The position numbers and the translations under genes are program-made. 64,000 nt of DNA from NCBI GenBank assembly GCA_020845575.1, contig JADLFL010000040.1, positions 62,001 through 126,000 of the forward strand. The letters run 5' to 3'. Below the pieces are notes generated by a model, which saw only the letters and a program-made list of their open reading frames with translations, did not search any database and was not told where the DNA came from. Shown in pieces: positions 1 through 8,271 of this stretch; position 1 is the first letter of the stretch; each line of letters opens with the position of its first letter. Source of the DNA: Acidobacteriota bacterium (GTDB lineage: Bacteria; Acidobacteriota; Vicinamibacteria; Vicinamibacterales; Vicinamibacteraceae).

Positions 1-672
1 GGCCATCTTGCGCAGCGCACCGTCGGGCCGCGTCCTGATGCCCTGCATCATCGACTGCAGCCCGATTCCGTAAATCATCACTTCCTCGTCGCGCGCGCGG
101 CGCAGCACCTCGCCCTGGCCGCCGCGGCTCGCCGTGTCGGCGCCGTCGGTGAACGCGAGGATCACCTTGCGTCCTTCGATGTCCTTCAGTTCGTCGAGGC
201 TGAAGAGAATCGCGTCGAACAGGCGCGTCGGGTTGCCGAACTGCATGTCGCGGATCGACGCGATCAGCATGTCGCGGTCGTTGCTGAAGTCGCTGAGGAA
301 GGCGATCTTGTCGTTGAAATAGCCGATGCGGGCCTTGTCTTCGGGCAGCAGCCGGATCACGAACTGTTCGGCCGCCTGCTTCAGCAACTCCAGCGTCATC
401 GTCATGCTGCCGCTGGAGTCGAGCATGACGGCGACGGTCACCGGCTGGATCTGGTTGTCGAAGATGCCGATCGGCACCTTGACCTTCTCGTCGTAGATTT
501 CGAAGTCCGACTGCTCGAGGCCCGGCACGAGGCGCTTGTTCGCGTCGGTGACGGTGACGTACACAGGCACGTTCTGCGCACCGATGCGGAACGTCGGCTG
601 CTGCGCACCGAGCCGGCTGGCGACGCCGAGAGACAATGGGACCGAGAACAGCACATCGCGCCGGGTGAGCAT
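1..672 (-). CDS. VWA domain protein, acidobacterial VWFA-related family (partial, C-terminus off window)
   Basis: Reading the minus strand from the ATG at 672 gives 224 codons that stay open to the window edge, so the C-terminus is missing. The protein starts with a twin-arginine-like signal (MLTRRDVLFSVPLSLGVASR) ending near LGAQQ. A beta-rich stretch (about residues 30-70) precedes a von Willebrand factor A domain. The MIDAS motif DSSGS is at residues 85-89 and TDGAD (about 175-179) is the later metal-site loop. This arrangement matches the VWFA-related family that is greatly expanded in Acidobacteria and is secreted or periplasmic; ligands are unknown. Its start overlaps the divergent neighbour's most upstream ATG by 2 bases. 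Seen: motifs and frame. Inferred: export and family. Confidence 0.85.
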   Translation of the reverse strand, partial: MLTRRDVLFSVPLSLGVASRLGAQQPTFRIGAQNVPVYVTVTDANKRLVPGLEQSDFEIYDEKVKVPIGIFDNQIQPVTVAVMLDSSGSMTMTLELLKQAAEQFVIRLLPEDKARIGYFNDKIAFLSDFSNDRDMLIASIRDMQFGNPTRLFDAILFSLDELKDIEGRKVILAFTDGADTASRGGQGEVLRRARDEEVMIYGIGLQSMMQGIRTRPDGALRKMA

Positions 673-1636
673 GCGTACAAGCGTAGCAAAAGGATGCATG
701 GCCGTTGTCACGGGAGTGTGGTTCGCGCTGGCCGCTCCGGCGGCAGGCCAGAGCGGTGGCGGCCCGTCGCCGCGCGCGTCCCTCCGGGTCGAACCGTTGC
801 TGGGTCAGGCAGACCTCGCGCTCTGGCGTGTGCAGCCGGCGCAGGCTGAGGGGCTCGTGGACAGCCGCCTGCGCGTCGAGCAGGCTGGCCGTACGACCGA
901 GATCCCGCTCGATGGGTCGATCACCGCGCGGAGAGCACGCGCGATCGGTGCGGTCCGTCTCCTGCCCTCGACAGGCCGGGTGCTCCTGCACCTCGATCCC
1001 CATCACGATGCGTCGGGGCTCCTCGTCGTGGACCTCGTCGCTGGCGCGGTGGTGGATGCCGTCACGGCGCGCGACCTGGTGCCGTCGCCGGACGGACGGT
1101 ACTGGGCGTTCGAGGAGCACGCCGTGCGCAGCCAGGAGCAGTGGCCGCACACGGAAACGGTCTACGCCGTGTACGATGCCGCTGCGTCACCCGAAGCCAA
1201 CGCCAGGCCCTGTCCGACAGCCGACGACAGGTGTCGTGGCGAAGTGCTCTTCCTGCCGGACAGGCTCGCATTGTGTCGGCAGGTGGCGGTGGCGCGAGGC
1301 GGATCGTGCCTCACGGCGGATCGGCCGCCGCGACACGCGCGCCGTTCGCCGTTCGTCTGGCTGTCGAGCAGGGAACTGGCGTGGGTGGACGTGGATCTGG
1401 TGGCGCAGGAGGCAACGCTCGTCCTCGCCACGATGCACCCGGGCGCGCCGGCCACGATACGCGCGGTGAGGCTGGAGCGCTCGCGCGTGATCGAGGACGT
1501 GGATGTGCCACCCGTACGTGAGGCGTGGACGATCGAAACCATCACGCGCGACGACGATGCGTCGCGCGTGTGGCTGCAGTTCAGGAATCCCCTGCCGCAG
1601 GCGCCAGGACGGCGTCTCGGCGTTCGCATCTTCTGA
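671..1636 (+). CDS. Secreted protein of unknown function, possibly beta-propeller-like
   Basis: I do not recognise the family. From the ATG at 671 the product is 321 residues with an N-terminal signal peptide ending near APAAGQS. A second ATG at 698 is preceded by AAAGGA and would give a shorter but still plausible signal peptide, so the start is uncertain. The body has short beta-strand-like repeats and one SPDGRYWAF motif of the kind seen in TolB/WD-type propeller blades, plus several cysteines around residues 180-220. It is divergent from the VWA gene and is followed after 13 bases by the amidohydrolase, with which it may form an operon. Export is inferred from the signal sequence; no catalytic motif was found. 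Confidence 0.6.
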   Translation: MRTSVAKGCMAVVTGVWFALAAPAAGQSGGGPSPRASLRVEPLLGQADLALWRVQPAQAEGLVDSRLRVEQAGRTTEIPLDGSITARRARAIGAVRLLPSTGRVLLHLDPHHDASGLLVVDLVAGAVVDAVTARDLVPSPDGRYWAFEEHAVRSQEQWPHTETVYAVYDAAASPEANARPCPTADDRCRGEVLFLPDRLALCRQVAVARGGSCLTADRPPRHARRSPFVWLSSRELAWVDVDLVAQEATLVLATMHPGAPATIRAVRLERSRVIEDVDVPPVREAWTIETITRDDDASRVWLQFRNPLPQAPGRRLGVRIF

Positions 1637-1649
1637 GAGGTTCGTCGCG

Positions 1650-3161
1650 ATGGTTCGAGGATGGCTCACCCGGCACGCGTGGCTGCTCGTGGCAGTCACG
1701 GTGGTGTTCGGTTCGTCGGTGCTGGCGTTGTCGGCGCAGGTCAGGTCGGGCGGCAAGGATACGGCGGTTCACGCGCGCAAGCCGTCGCGGCTGCTGATTC
1801 GGAAGGCGATGGTGATCTACGGCAACGGCAAGCCGCCGTATGGGCCGATGGACATCCTCGTGCAGGACGGCGTGATCGCGCGCGTCGCGCCGAACCTCCC
1901 CGTGGAGGCCGACGCCGTGATCGATGCGACGGGCAAGTACGTGATGCCCGGTCTCGTCGACACGCACATGCACTGGCACGACGAGCGCGCCGGCATCCCG
2001 ATGTCGATCCAGTACGAGCGCAACCTGTATCTCGCCAATGGCGTGACGCTCACGCGCGAGAACGGCGGCAACTTCGCCAAGAGCAAGCAGTGGCAGGCCG
2101 AGTCGGCCGCCGATCGGATCATCGCGCCGCGCATGCAGGTGTACTGGGTGGTGGCGCGTGGCGACGGCACGACCGAGTCCATCCGCGCCAACGTGCGCGA
2201 GGCGAAGGCGCGCGGCGCCGATGGTCTGAAGATCTTCGGCATGGATCGCGATCAGGTCGAAGCGACCATGTCGGAGGCCAAGGCGCAGGGACTCAAGACG
2301 ACCACGCACATCGCCGTCGAAGAAGTCACGGCCGTCGATTTCGCGGAACTCGGCGTCGATTCGATCGAGCACTTCTACGGCGTCGCCGACGCCGCGATCG
2401 ACGGCGTGCAGCACTTCCCGCCGGAGATGAACTACAGCGACGAGCTGTTGCGGTTCTCGAAGGCCGGCGAACTGTACGCGCAGGCCGACCCGAAGAAGCT
2501 CGAACAGGTGATCGACCTGATGGTGGCCAGGAAGGTGGCGTGGAGTCCGACGCTCTCGATCTACGAAGCGAGCCGCGACGTCATCAAGGCGCAGAACCTG
2601 CCCTGGTACAAGGAGTATCTCCACCCGGCGCTGCACGCGTTCTTCGAGCCGAATCTTGCCAACCACGGGTCGTACTTCACCGGCTGGACCAACACCATGG
2701 AGGTCCGCTGGAAGCAGCAGTACCGCATCTGGATGGACGCACTGCGCTCGTTCGGCACCAAGGGCGGCGTCATCACGACCGGAGACGATGCGGGGTTCAT
2801 TCATTCGCTGTATGGCTTCGGTCTGGTGCGCGAGCTGGAACTGCACGAGGAGGCCGGCTTCCATCCGCTCGACGTCATCAAGCACGGCACCGTCAACGGC
2901 GCGACGCTGCTCGGCATGGGCGACAAGGTGGGACGGATTCGTCAGGGATTCCTTGCCGATCTCCTCGTCGTGAACGGCAATCCGCTCGAGAACCTGCGCG
3001 TGCTGAACCCTTACGGGATCGACGTGATGAAGGACGGACGCATGACGCGCGGCGGCGGGATCGAGTGGACGATCAAGAACGGCATCCCGTATCACGTCCC
3101 CACCCTCATGCAGGAAGTGAAGACCATCGTCGAGACTGACAAGAAGAAGCTGGGGAAGTGA
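1650..3161 (+). CDS. Exported amidohydrolase (imidazolonepropionase/prolidase-like)
   Basis: The product is 503 residues. The start at 1650 has GAGAGG about 10 bases upstream and gives an N-terminal membrane/signal segment (residues 10-29). Metal-dependent amidohydrolase features follow: a beta-sandwich start near residue 45, the HxH zinc pair at H106/H108 in DTHMH, later histidines in THIAVE and IEHFYG, and the catalytic-type Asp in TGDDAG. The C-terminal sandwich strand contains GRIRQGFLADLLVVNGNPL, typical of the family. Substrates of relatives include X-Pro dipeptides, imidazolonepropionate and xenobiotic amides, so the substrate cannot be assigned. It converges with the GT-C gene, 15 bases away. 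Confidence 0.85.
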   Translation: MVRGWLTRHAWLLVAVTVVFGSSVLALSAQVRSGGKDTAVHARKPSRLLIRKAMVIYGNGKPPYGPMDILVQDGVIARVAPNLPVEADAVIDATGKYVMPGLVDTHMHWHDERAGIPMSIQYERNLYLANGVTLTRENGGNFAKSKQWQAESAADRIIAPRMQVYWVVARGDGTTESIRANVREAKARGADGLKIFGMDRDQVEATMSEAKAQGLKTTTHIAVEEVTAVDFAELGVDSIEHFYGVADAAIDGVQHFPPEMNYSDELLRFSKAGELYAQADPKKLEQVIDLMVARKVAWSPTLSIYEASRDVIKAQNLPWYKEYLHPALHAFFEPNLANHGSYFTGWTNTMEVRWKQQYRIWMDALRSFGTKGGVITTGDDAGFIHSLYGFGLVRELELHEEAGFHPLDVIKHGTVNGATLLGMGDKVGRIRQGFLADLLVVNGNPLENLRVLNPYGIDVMKDGRMTRGGGIEWTIKNGIPYHVPTLMQEVKTIVETDKKKLGK

Positions 3162-3176
3162 ACCGGCTGAACTCGG

Positions 3177-4994
3177 TCAGTCGAGGTGCCACTGGCGGGC
3201 GATGTCGCGTCTGACCCACAGCTCGTACGGCTGGCCGTATCGTCGTCCGAGGCTCTCGCGTCGCCACAGGAAGCGCCAGAGCGCGCCGGGATCGGGGCGC
3301 GACAGCCACGGCAGCCATGTGCCCCACGTGGTGAAGCGCACTTCGGTGGGCAGGTGCGTATCGGCGAGTGACGCATGCGTCCCCGCGGGCGACGTTCGCC
3401 GCGCCGGCACGAACACGAATGGCAATGTCTTGCGATCGCCGGCATCGACTGCCTGCACCGCCCCGTCGAGCGCCCGCAGGTACCACCGCGCGGGCCATGC
3501 TGCCGATTTCATCACGCCGATGCACGGCTGCCCCCGCGAGACCAGCGTCGGACAGTCGCGCGCGAGGCGCGCCATCAGCGCATGTGTCTCCGCGGCGTAC
3601 TCCATCTGCACGAGTGGTTCGGCGGGATCGCTGCGCGTCCAGGTCGTTGCGCACACGGCACCCCAGACGGTGACGCTGCCAAGGGCCACGAGGCAGAGAC
3701 GCCATCCGATGCGCAGACGTGGCCATGCCCCGGCAAGCGCCGGTGCGGCCAGCATCATCCACGGCAGTGCGACGTGGACCGACAGCCACGGGACCTTCTC
3801 ACCGGCATAGGCATAGAGCAGCGTCTGGGTGAGAGCCAGCCATGTCCACCACGCCCCGGCCTCGTCATCGACGCGCACGCGTGCCCGCGCGGCCCACCAG
3901 AGCAGGACGACCAACAGCGGCAGCAGCGCGAGGTGCGCAGGATGTGCGTGGGTGATGCGGTACACGGTGTCGCGGACGGGCCATGCCGCGATGCCGATCG
4001 CCACGCCGGCGATCGAGGCGAGCGTCGCGTCACGCGCCACCGTCCGAGGTGCGGTCCACACCGATCGGCCGACGGCCAGCGCCGCGCCGGCCACGAGCAG
4101 TGGTTCGTAGAGCAGGAGCAGGGCGGCGTAGTAGTGGAAGGGACCACGCAGTCTCGGCTGCCTGTCGATCCCGATCCAGTGCGTCAGTCCGTCCACCGTC
4201 GCGGCGCGGATGGTCAGCCACGTGGCGTCCCAGCCCGACGCCGACGTCCTGTGTGCCCACCACGTCGTCACGAAGAGCGCCACGACGATCGCCACCATCG
4301 CTGCCGCGACCGTGACAATCGTGGCCCGGGCGGGTGTGGAGAGGGTAGGGCCGGCTCTCCGAGCCAGGCCGAGGTCAGGGGCCGATCGACCTTCCGTGCG
4401 ATACACCGCTGCACGAACGACCGGCCATGCGGCAAGTGCGCCCACCAGGAACAGCGCGTTCAGCTTGGTGCACCAGGCTGCGGCCAACGCGATGCCGATG
4501 ATCCACAGCGCGCGATCGACCTTCGCCGTCGACCAGTACCACCGGCCCCACGCCATGCTGGCCGTGGCCAGGAGGATGAGCGTGTCGTGTCCGTCGAAGC
4601 GCGAGTAGTACAGCCACGACGGCGATGCCACGACGAGGCCGCCGAGGACCATTGCCGAAGCGCGCCCGTGTTCGCGAGCGGTCAGTGCCACCAGGGCCAG
4701 TGCCGCGCCGATACCCGCCATCGCGGGAACGAGTCGCGCCACCCACAGGTCGCTCCCGAGCAGGCGCATGACACCCGCCTGGAGATGGTAGAGCAGCGGG
4801 CCGTGATAGACCGGCGAGGCGCGATACCAGCCTTCGAACGCCAGCATCTCGGAGAGCCACTGGTGGGTCATCTCGTCCTGATGCGGCAGGCGGACGCCGA
4901 GACCGGCGAGTCGCGTCACGGCGAGCGCGGCCAGCACCGCGAGCAGCAGGGGCCACGTGCGCGTCGCCGTCGCGCGTGTCGACTCAACGCACAC
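3177..4994 (-). CDS. TIGR03663-family GT-C (Agl23-like) membrane protein
   Basis: A polytopic membrane protein of about 605 residues. A GTG at 4994 overlaps the upstream stop by 11 bases and is the preferred start, because upstream in-frame sequence lies over the DUF2298 gene and looks like a shadow. An acidic catalytic-type motif in the first periplasmic loop (LPHQDEMTHQWLSEML) and the segment YHGPLLYHLQAG, followed by about ten membrane helices, match the TIGR03663/ArnT-PMT-like GT-C family. These enzymes transfer sugars from polyprenyl-phosphate donors. A dispersed hairpin repeat (4344-4370) is embedded in frame and encodes LARRAGPTL in a loop. It is the last gene of the minus-strand unit with DUF2298 and the peptide gene. 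The acceptor is unknown. Confidence 0.75.
   Translation of the reverse strand: MCVESTRATATRTWPLLLAVLAALAVTRLAGLGVRLPHQDEMTHQWLSEMLAFEGWYRASPVYHGPLLYHLQAGVMRLLGSDLWVARLVPAMAGIGAALALVALTAREHGRASAMVLGGLVVASPSWLYYSRFDGHDTLILLATASMAWGRWYWSTAKVDRALWIIGIALAAAWCTKLNALFLVGALAAWPVVRAAVYRTEGRSAPDLGLARRAGPTLSTPARATIVTVAAAMVAIVVALFVTTWWAHRTSASGWDATWLTIRAATVDGLTHWIGIDRQPRLRGPFHYYAALLLLYEPLLVAGAALAVGRSVWTAPRTVARDATLASIAGVAIGIAAWPVRDTVYRITHAHPAHLALLPLLVVLLWWAARARVRVDDEAGAWWTWLALTQTLLYAYAGEKVPWLSVHVALPWMMLAAPALAGAWPRLRIGWRLCLVALGSVTVWGAVCATTWTRSDPAEPLVQMEYAAETHALMARLARDCPTLVSRGQPCIGVMKSAAWPARWYLRALDGAVQAVDAGDRKTLPFVFVPARRTSPAGTHASLADTHLPTEVRFTTWGTWLPWLSRPDPGALWRFLWRRESLGRRYGQPYELWVRRDIARQWHLD
4344..4370. repeat. 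Dispersed REP-like hairpin, copy inside GT-C gene
   Basis: The plus strand carries GGTAGGGCCGGCTCTCCGAGCC followed by AGGCC, an imperfect hairpin with arms GGCTC and GAGCC around TCC. The same unit occurs at 11709-11734 and, in inverse orientation, at 52262-52288. Here it lies inside an open reading frame without breaking it. Confidence 0.75.
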
Positions 4995-7065
4995 GCCAGA
5001 CCTCGGTGCCGTGACTGTCCACCACGCGATCGGCGACAGGCGCGAAGCGCGACGAATCGAGCCCGGGATGGTGCCGTCGCTCCGGGGCGCCGACGATGAC
5101 GAGGGTGACGCCGGCCTCTCGCACCAGACGACCCACGTCTGCCGGATCGCCTGCGTAGAGACCCGCCAGCACACGACGTCGATGCTCGAGGACCGCCCTC
5201 CAGGCCGGTCCTCGGCGCCACAAGGCCTCGTGGCCGCCCCACCCGAGCAGCGACTGACGGCCCGTCAGCGACGCGATGCGCCCGGCGTAGCTGTATGCGT
5301 CAGCAGATGCTTCCGCAATGACGGCGTCGGCCGGTTCGGTCATCCAGACATGGCGGATGGCATCGGCGTCGCCGGGATGGTGCAGCGCGATGCCGGCAAG
5401 GCCGTCGAACGTGCGCACCGGCTCTCGCCGGCTCCAGAGGATCCCGATGGTCGACAGCGCTGACAGTACGGCCACGCACGCCAGTCCACCGAGGACACAC
5501 CGTGTCACCAGCCGCGTCCGGTGCGCACCTGCCGTCCAGAGTGCCGCGACGACGGCCGGCAACGCGAGGGCCGCCAGCACCATGGCGTGCAGGTGCCATT
5601 TGAAGACCGTGTTGACGCGACGCAACTGCCAGCCGTACACGTCGTCCACCCAGACACACTCGGCGATGAGCACGAGCGACAGTGCCGACAGCGCGAACGC
5701 CGTCGGCACGCGCCCGACATGGTCGCGCGCCAGGTACACCTGTCCCATGACCAGCACGATGATCCCCCGCACGCCCCACGGTGGCCAGCACAGCGCGCAG
5801 ACGATGGCGGCGACCCACGCAAGCGCGAGGACGCGGCGCCAGTCGCCGGTCAGCAGCAGGAGCATCACCAGTGGCGCGCACCACGTGGCGAGCACCAGCG
5901 CGAGCGCGCCGGGCGGACTGCCGTCCGGTTCGACGCCCCATCGCATCGCCGGCGGATCGACCGTCATCATCACCGGCCACGCCAGCATCGTCACGACTGC
6001 CGCCGCGCACACCGTGGCTGCCACGACGTCGGCCATGGGCCAGCGCCGCATCAGCAGGGCGGTCCAGAGCACGGCAACCAGCATCGGCAGGACGTCCCAC
6101 GTCGACGTGAGCGCTGACGCCGTGGCGAGCATCGCAAGCGTCACCACGACCGGTACGCGGACCATTCGATCGCGCCTGTCGTGACCGATCTCGTAGAGCC
6201 GGATCAGCAATCCGGCGATGGTCACCAGCAGCGGCAGGGCGAGGACGTGGCCGTGCAGGTCACCCCACGTCAGGCTGAACAGCGGAAACTCGTTGATGGT
6301 GCCGGGGATGACTCGTGTGGCCTCCGCCACCGACGGTGGCCGCCCCGTGGTCACCAGGGACGCCACCGGTGCCCATGAACCGGCGGCGACGATGGCCGTG
6401 ACGGCAATCCATGCGTACCTGGGGCGTACACGCGACCCGACGGACCAGGCCGCACACGCGACCTGGGCTGGCAGCGAGACCACGATCAGGTTGTAGGCGA
6501 TCCATGGTGGATGGCCGGCGAGCGCAGCGACCGCGGCCCACCAGGCGTGACCGGCATGGTGGTAGTTGACGAAGTATCCCGCGAGCCATGGATCGCCGGG
6601 GGGAATGCGTGCCTGACCGAGCACGGCCGCCAGCAGCGCGTGATCCATCGGGCGTTCGGCCCCGATGATGGTGGGCGACCACGCGCGGACGCACGCGGCG
6701 ATCCCGAGTGTGAGGAGAAACAGCGCGTCGACGCGCAGACATGTCCGCATCGACGGCCACGCGGCGTCACGTGTCTGCCATGTCGTCAGCGTGGCCGCGA
6801 GTGCCAGCAGGCCCGACACGATGACCGCGGTGCGGCCATCGACTCGCGCACCCATGCCGGCGGCGACCCAGATCCCGGCACCGAGCAGGAACGGACCGAG
6901 GACTTTGGCGAGGCCATAGCCCTGGTCGACCCACGCGCGTAGCAATGGGCGAACCAGCAGGAACCCGGCGAGGCCGAGCAGCCACAGGATGACCGCCCAT
7001 GACGCGAGTGCCACCAGGGTCGCGTCGTGCGCCGGGAGAACGTTGACGGCCGCCATGGCGGCCAT
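4984..7065 (-). CDS. DUF2298 (YYY family) polytopic membrane protein
   Basis: About 693 residues with many hydrophobic segments, likely more than a dozen helices. The block ERPMDHALLAAVLGQ, then PPGDPWLAGYFVNYHHAGHA, is the hallmark of the DUF2298/chlor_Arch_YYY family, which resembles GT-C glycosyltransferases and is often found next to TIGR03663 proteins, as here. The function is not established; a role in polyprenyl-sugar transfer across the membrane is an inference. The start is ATG 7065 or the GTG just before it at 7068, which begins one base after the stop of the peptide gene, so translation is probably coupled. Its stop overlaps the GT-C start. Confidence 0.8.
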   Translation of the reverse strand: MAAMAAVNVLPAHDATLVALASWAVILWLLGLAGFLLVRPLLRAWVDQGYGLAKVLGPFLLGAGIWVAAGMGARVDGRTAVIVSGLLALAATLTTWQTRDAAWPSMRTCLRVDALFLLTLGIAACVRAWSPTIIGAERPMDHALLAAVLGQARIPPGDPWLAGYFVNYHHAGHAWWAAVAALAGHPPWIAYNLIVVSLPAQVACAAWSVGSRVRPRYAWIAVTAIVAAGSWAPVASLVTTGRPPSVAEATRVIPGTINEFPLFSLTWGDLHGHVLALPLLVTIAGLLIRLYEIGHDRRDRMVRVPVVVTLAMLATASALTSTWDVLPMLVAVLWTALLMRRWPMADVVAATVCAAAVVTMLAWPVMMTVDPPAMRWGVEPDGSPPGALALVLATWCAPLVMLLLLTGDWRRVLALAWVAAIVCALCWPPWGVRGIIVLVMGQVYLARDHVGRVPTAFALSALSLVLIAECVWVDDVYGWQLRRVNTVFKWHLHAMVLAALALPAVVAALWTAGAHRTRLVTRCVLGGLACVAVLSALSTIGILWSRREPVRTFDGLAGIALHHPGDADAIRHVWMTEPADAVIAEASADAYSYAGRIASLTGRQSLLGWGGHEALWRRGPAWRAVLEHRRRVLAGLYAGDPADVGRLVREAGVTLVIVGAPERRHHPGLDSSRFAPVADRVVDSHGTEVWRVR

Positions 7066-7069
7066 CACG

Positions 7070-7207
7070 CTAGAACTCGTCGAACTCGGTGAGTTGCGAC
7101 CCGGGCACTGTCGTCGGGCCCTGACGTGTCATGGGCGCGACTTTGCCCTGCTCGACGAGACGGGGTGCGACATAGGGCTTACGGACGGTGGCAGTCTGAT
7201 TCGACAT
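7070..7207 (-). CDS. 45-residue peptide with lasso-type RiPP leader
   Basis: The start is fixed by a strong ribosome site AGAAGGA eight bases before ATG 7207; a longer in-frame extension to 7309 lacks such a site. The peptide reads MSNQTATVRKPYVAPRLVEQ, then GKVAPMTRQ, then GPTTVPGSQLTEFDEF. It carries every position of the lasso-peptide leader signature Y-x2-P-x-L-x3-G-x5-T-x: Y12, P15, L17, G21, T27. These leaders are bound by PqqD-like recognition domains, and such a gene lies at 11177. By analogy the leader would end at residue 28, leaving a 17-residue core starting with Gln29 and ending in EFDEF. That core has no Asp/Glu at core position 7, 8 or 9, so a classical lasso ring is unlikely. 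It sits between a kinase-like gene and DUF2298. Confidence 0.75.
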   Translation of the reverse strand: MSNQTATVRKPYVAPRLVEQGKVAPMTRQGPTTVPGSQLTEFDEF

Positions 7208-7275
7208 CACGAATGTCCTTCTGCGGAAGCGGGCGATTCGCCCGTAAGCATAGACAAGCTCTGCCGGGCTGTCAC
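7208..7275 (-). promoter_or_regulatory. Putative promoter, hairpin and RBS before the peptide gene
   Basis: On the minus strand GTGACA (7270-7275) is followed after exactly 17 bases by TATGCT (7247-7252), a good sigma-70-like pair. The near-palindrome GGGCGATTCGCCC (7231-7243, arms of six around one base) lies where transcription would begin. AGAAGGA then precedes ATG 7207. Together these suggest that the peptide can be transcribed separately from the upstream kinase-like gene. Judged by eye only. Confidence 0.45.
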
Positions 7276-7305
7276 CTGTTTCTGCGATTCGCGAGTCCCG
7301 AAAAA

Positions 7306-8205
7306 TCACCGTACATTCCGAGCGTAGTCGGCCAGGATGCTTACGGCGGACACCAGACTGTCAGACCCCGATGGGCGAGCCAGGCGGGCCACCGGGTGGC
7401 GCTCCGCAAGTGTGGCGCACTGGCGCAGCGCCGCGGCGGCGTGTGCCGGCCCGAACGCCGTGCGACAGAACGCGTGCTCGACGAGCAGCAGGGCAGCCTC
7501 GACGGGTGCAACGCGATCGAGGGACAGCGACTCGCCCCAGGTCAGCGCGACGCACCCGCCAAGAGGCCGTCGATCGTGCGACGAGCAATTGACAGCGGTC
7601 GCGTGGACGGACTTGTCGGAGGATGTCCATCGTGGTGCCGTGCCGAGCGAGACGAGGGGCGCCGTTGCGAGACGAACGAGGGCCGCGACCGGTCGTACGA
7701 GCACCTCGCCGTCATCGGTGCAGTCGACCACTGCGAGATCGTCGGACAGCACGGCATGACCTGCTACCGCGCAGGCGGCCGCCGTCGTCGACTTGCCCAT
7801 GCCGGAATCACCGAGCAGCACCACCGCTCGATCGTCGACCGCGATGACAGCGCCGTGCAGCACGAGGTGTCCCTGCTGCATGAGTGCGAGCGCCAGTGCC
7901 GGGCCGAGCACCTGCTGCGACACATCGCCGTCGCTGACCCCGGCCTCGGGCCAGGCGATCACGCGGCATCCGTGTTCGACGATGAACCGGCCGACACCTG
8001 GCGCGGCGAATCGTACGCGACTGGAGTCGGCGGTGCGGCCTGCACCGTCGGCCGGACATGGCAGTCCCAGACGCCAGCCGTCTTCGACGACGAGCGTCGC
8101 GGCGGCGGTGGTTGGTGACGCGAGCGCGGCTTCCGGCAGGACGAAGTCGGAGATGATGTTCAGCCCGGCCAGATGGTACCGGTGGGGAGACGCGTGCGCG
8201 GTCAC
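7306..8205 (-). CDS. HPr kinase-like protein (HprK-related P-loop kinase)
   Basis: 299 residues from a GTG start. The N-terminal half is not HPr-kinase-like in detail. The C-terminal half has HLVLHGAVIAV, then a Walker A loop GDSGMGKST at residues 132-140, then HAVLSDDLAVVD (about 150-161), the order seen in HprK and in kinases of lasso-peptide clusters that phosphorylate precursor peptides. The gene lies 98 bases upstream of the lasso-leader peptide on the same strand and is divergent from the FAD enzyme gene across 66 bases. In known systems the kinase modifies a C-terminal Ser; the peptide here ends in Phe, so the target residue is open. Family assignment rests on the P-loop/SDD pattern and context. 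Confidence 0.75.
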   Translation of the reverse strand: MTAHASPHRYHLAGLNIISDFVLPEAALASPTTAAATLVVEDGWRLGLPCPADGAGRTADSSRVRFAAPGVGRFIVEHGCRVIAWPEAGVSDGDVSQQVLGPALALALMQQGHLVLHGAVIAVDDRAVVLLGDSGMGKSTTAAACAVAGHAVLSDDLAVVDCTDDGEVLVRPVAALVRLATAPLVSLGTAPRWTSSDKSVHATAVNCSSHDRRPLGGCVALTWGESLSLDRVAPVEAALLLVEHAFCRTAFGPAHAAAALRQCATLAERHPVARLARPSGSDSLVSAVSILADYARNVR

Positions 8206-8271
8206 GAGAGGACAGTCTGTCGCGTCCGCCGCTGCCGTTCAACCCTCGCTGTCCGGTAGACTCTGCCGGCG
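8206..8271. promoter_or_regulatory. Short divergent intergenic region of the peptide/glycosyl locus
   Basis: Only 66 bases separate two divergent GTG starts (8205 minus, 8272 plus), so both promoters must lie here or inside the genes. TAGACT at 8257-8262 is a possible plus-strand -10 box, but no convincing -35 box at normal spacing was found. Neither start has a clear Shine-Dalgarno sequence. Confidence 0.3.

Noticed and set aside
7070-7309. Longer 79-residue version of the lasso-leader peptide starting at 7309
   Set aside because: The extension has no ribosome site and runs through the best promoter and hairpin; AGAAGGA before ATG 7207 marks the real start.
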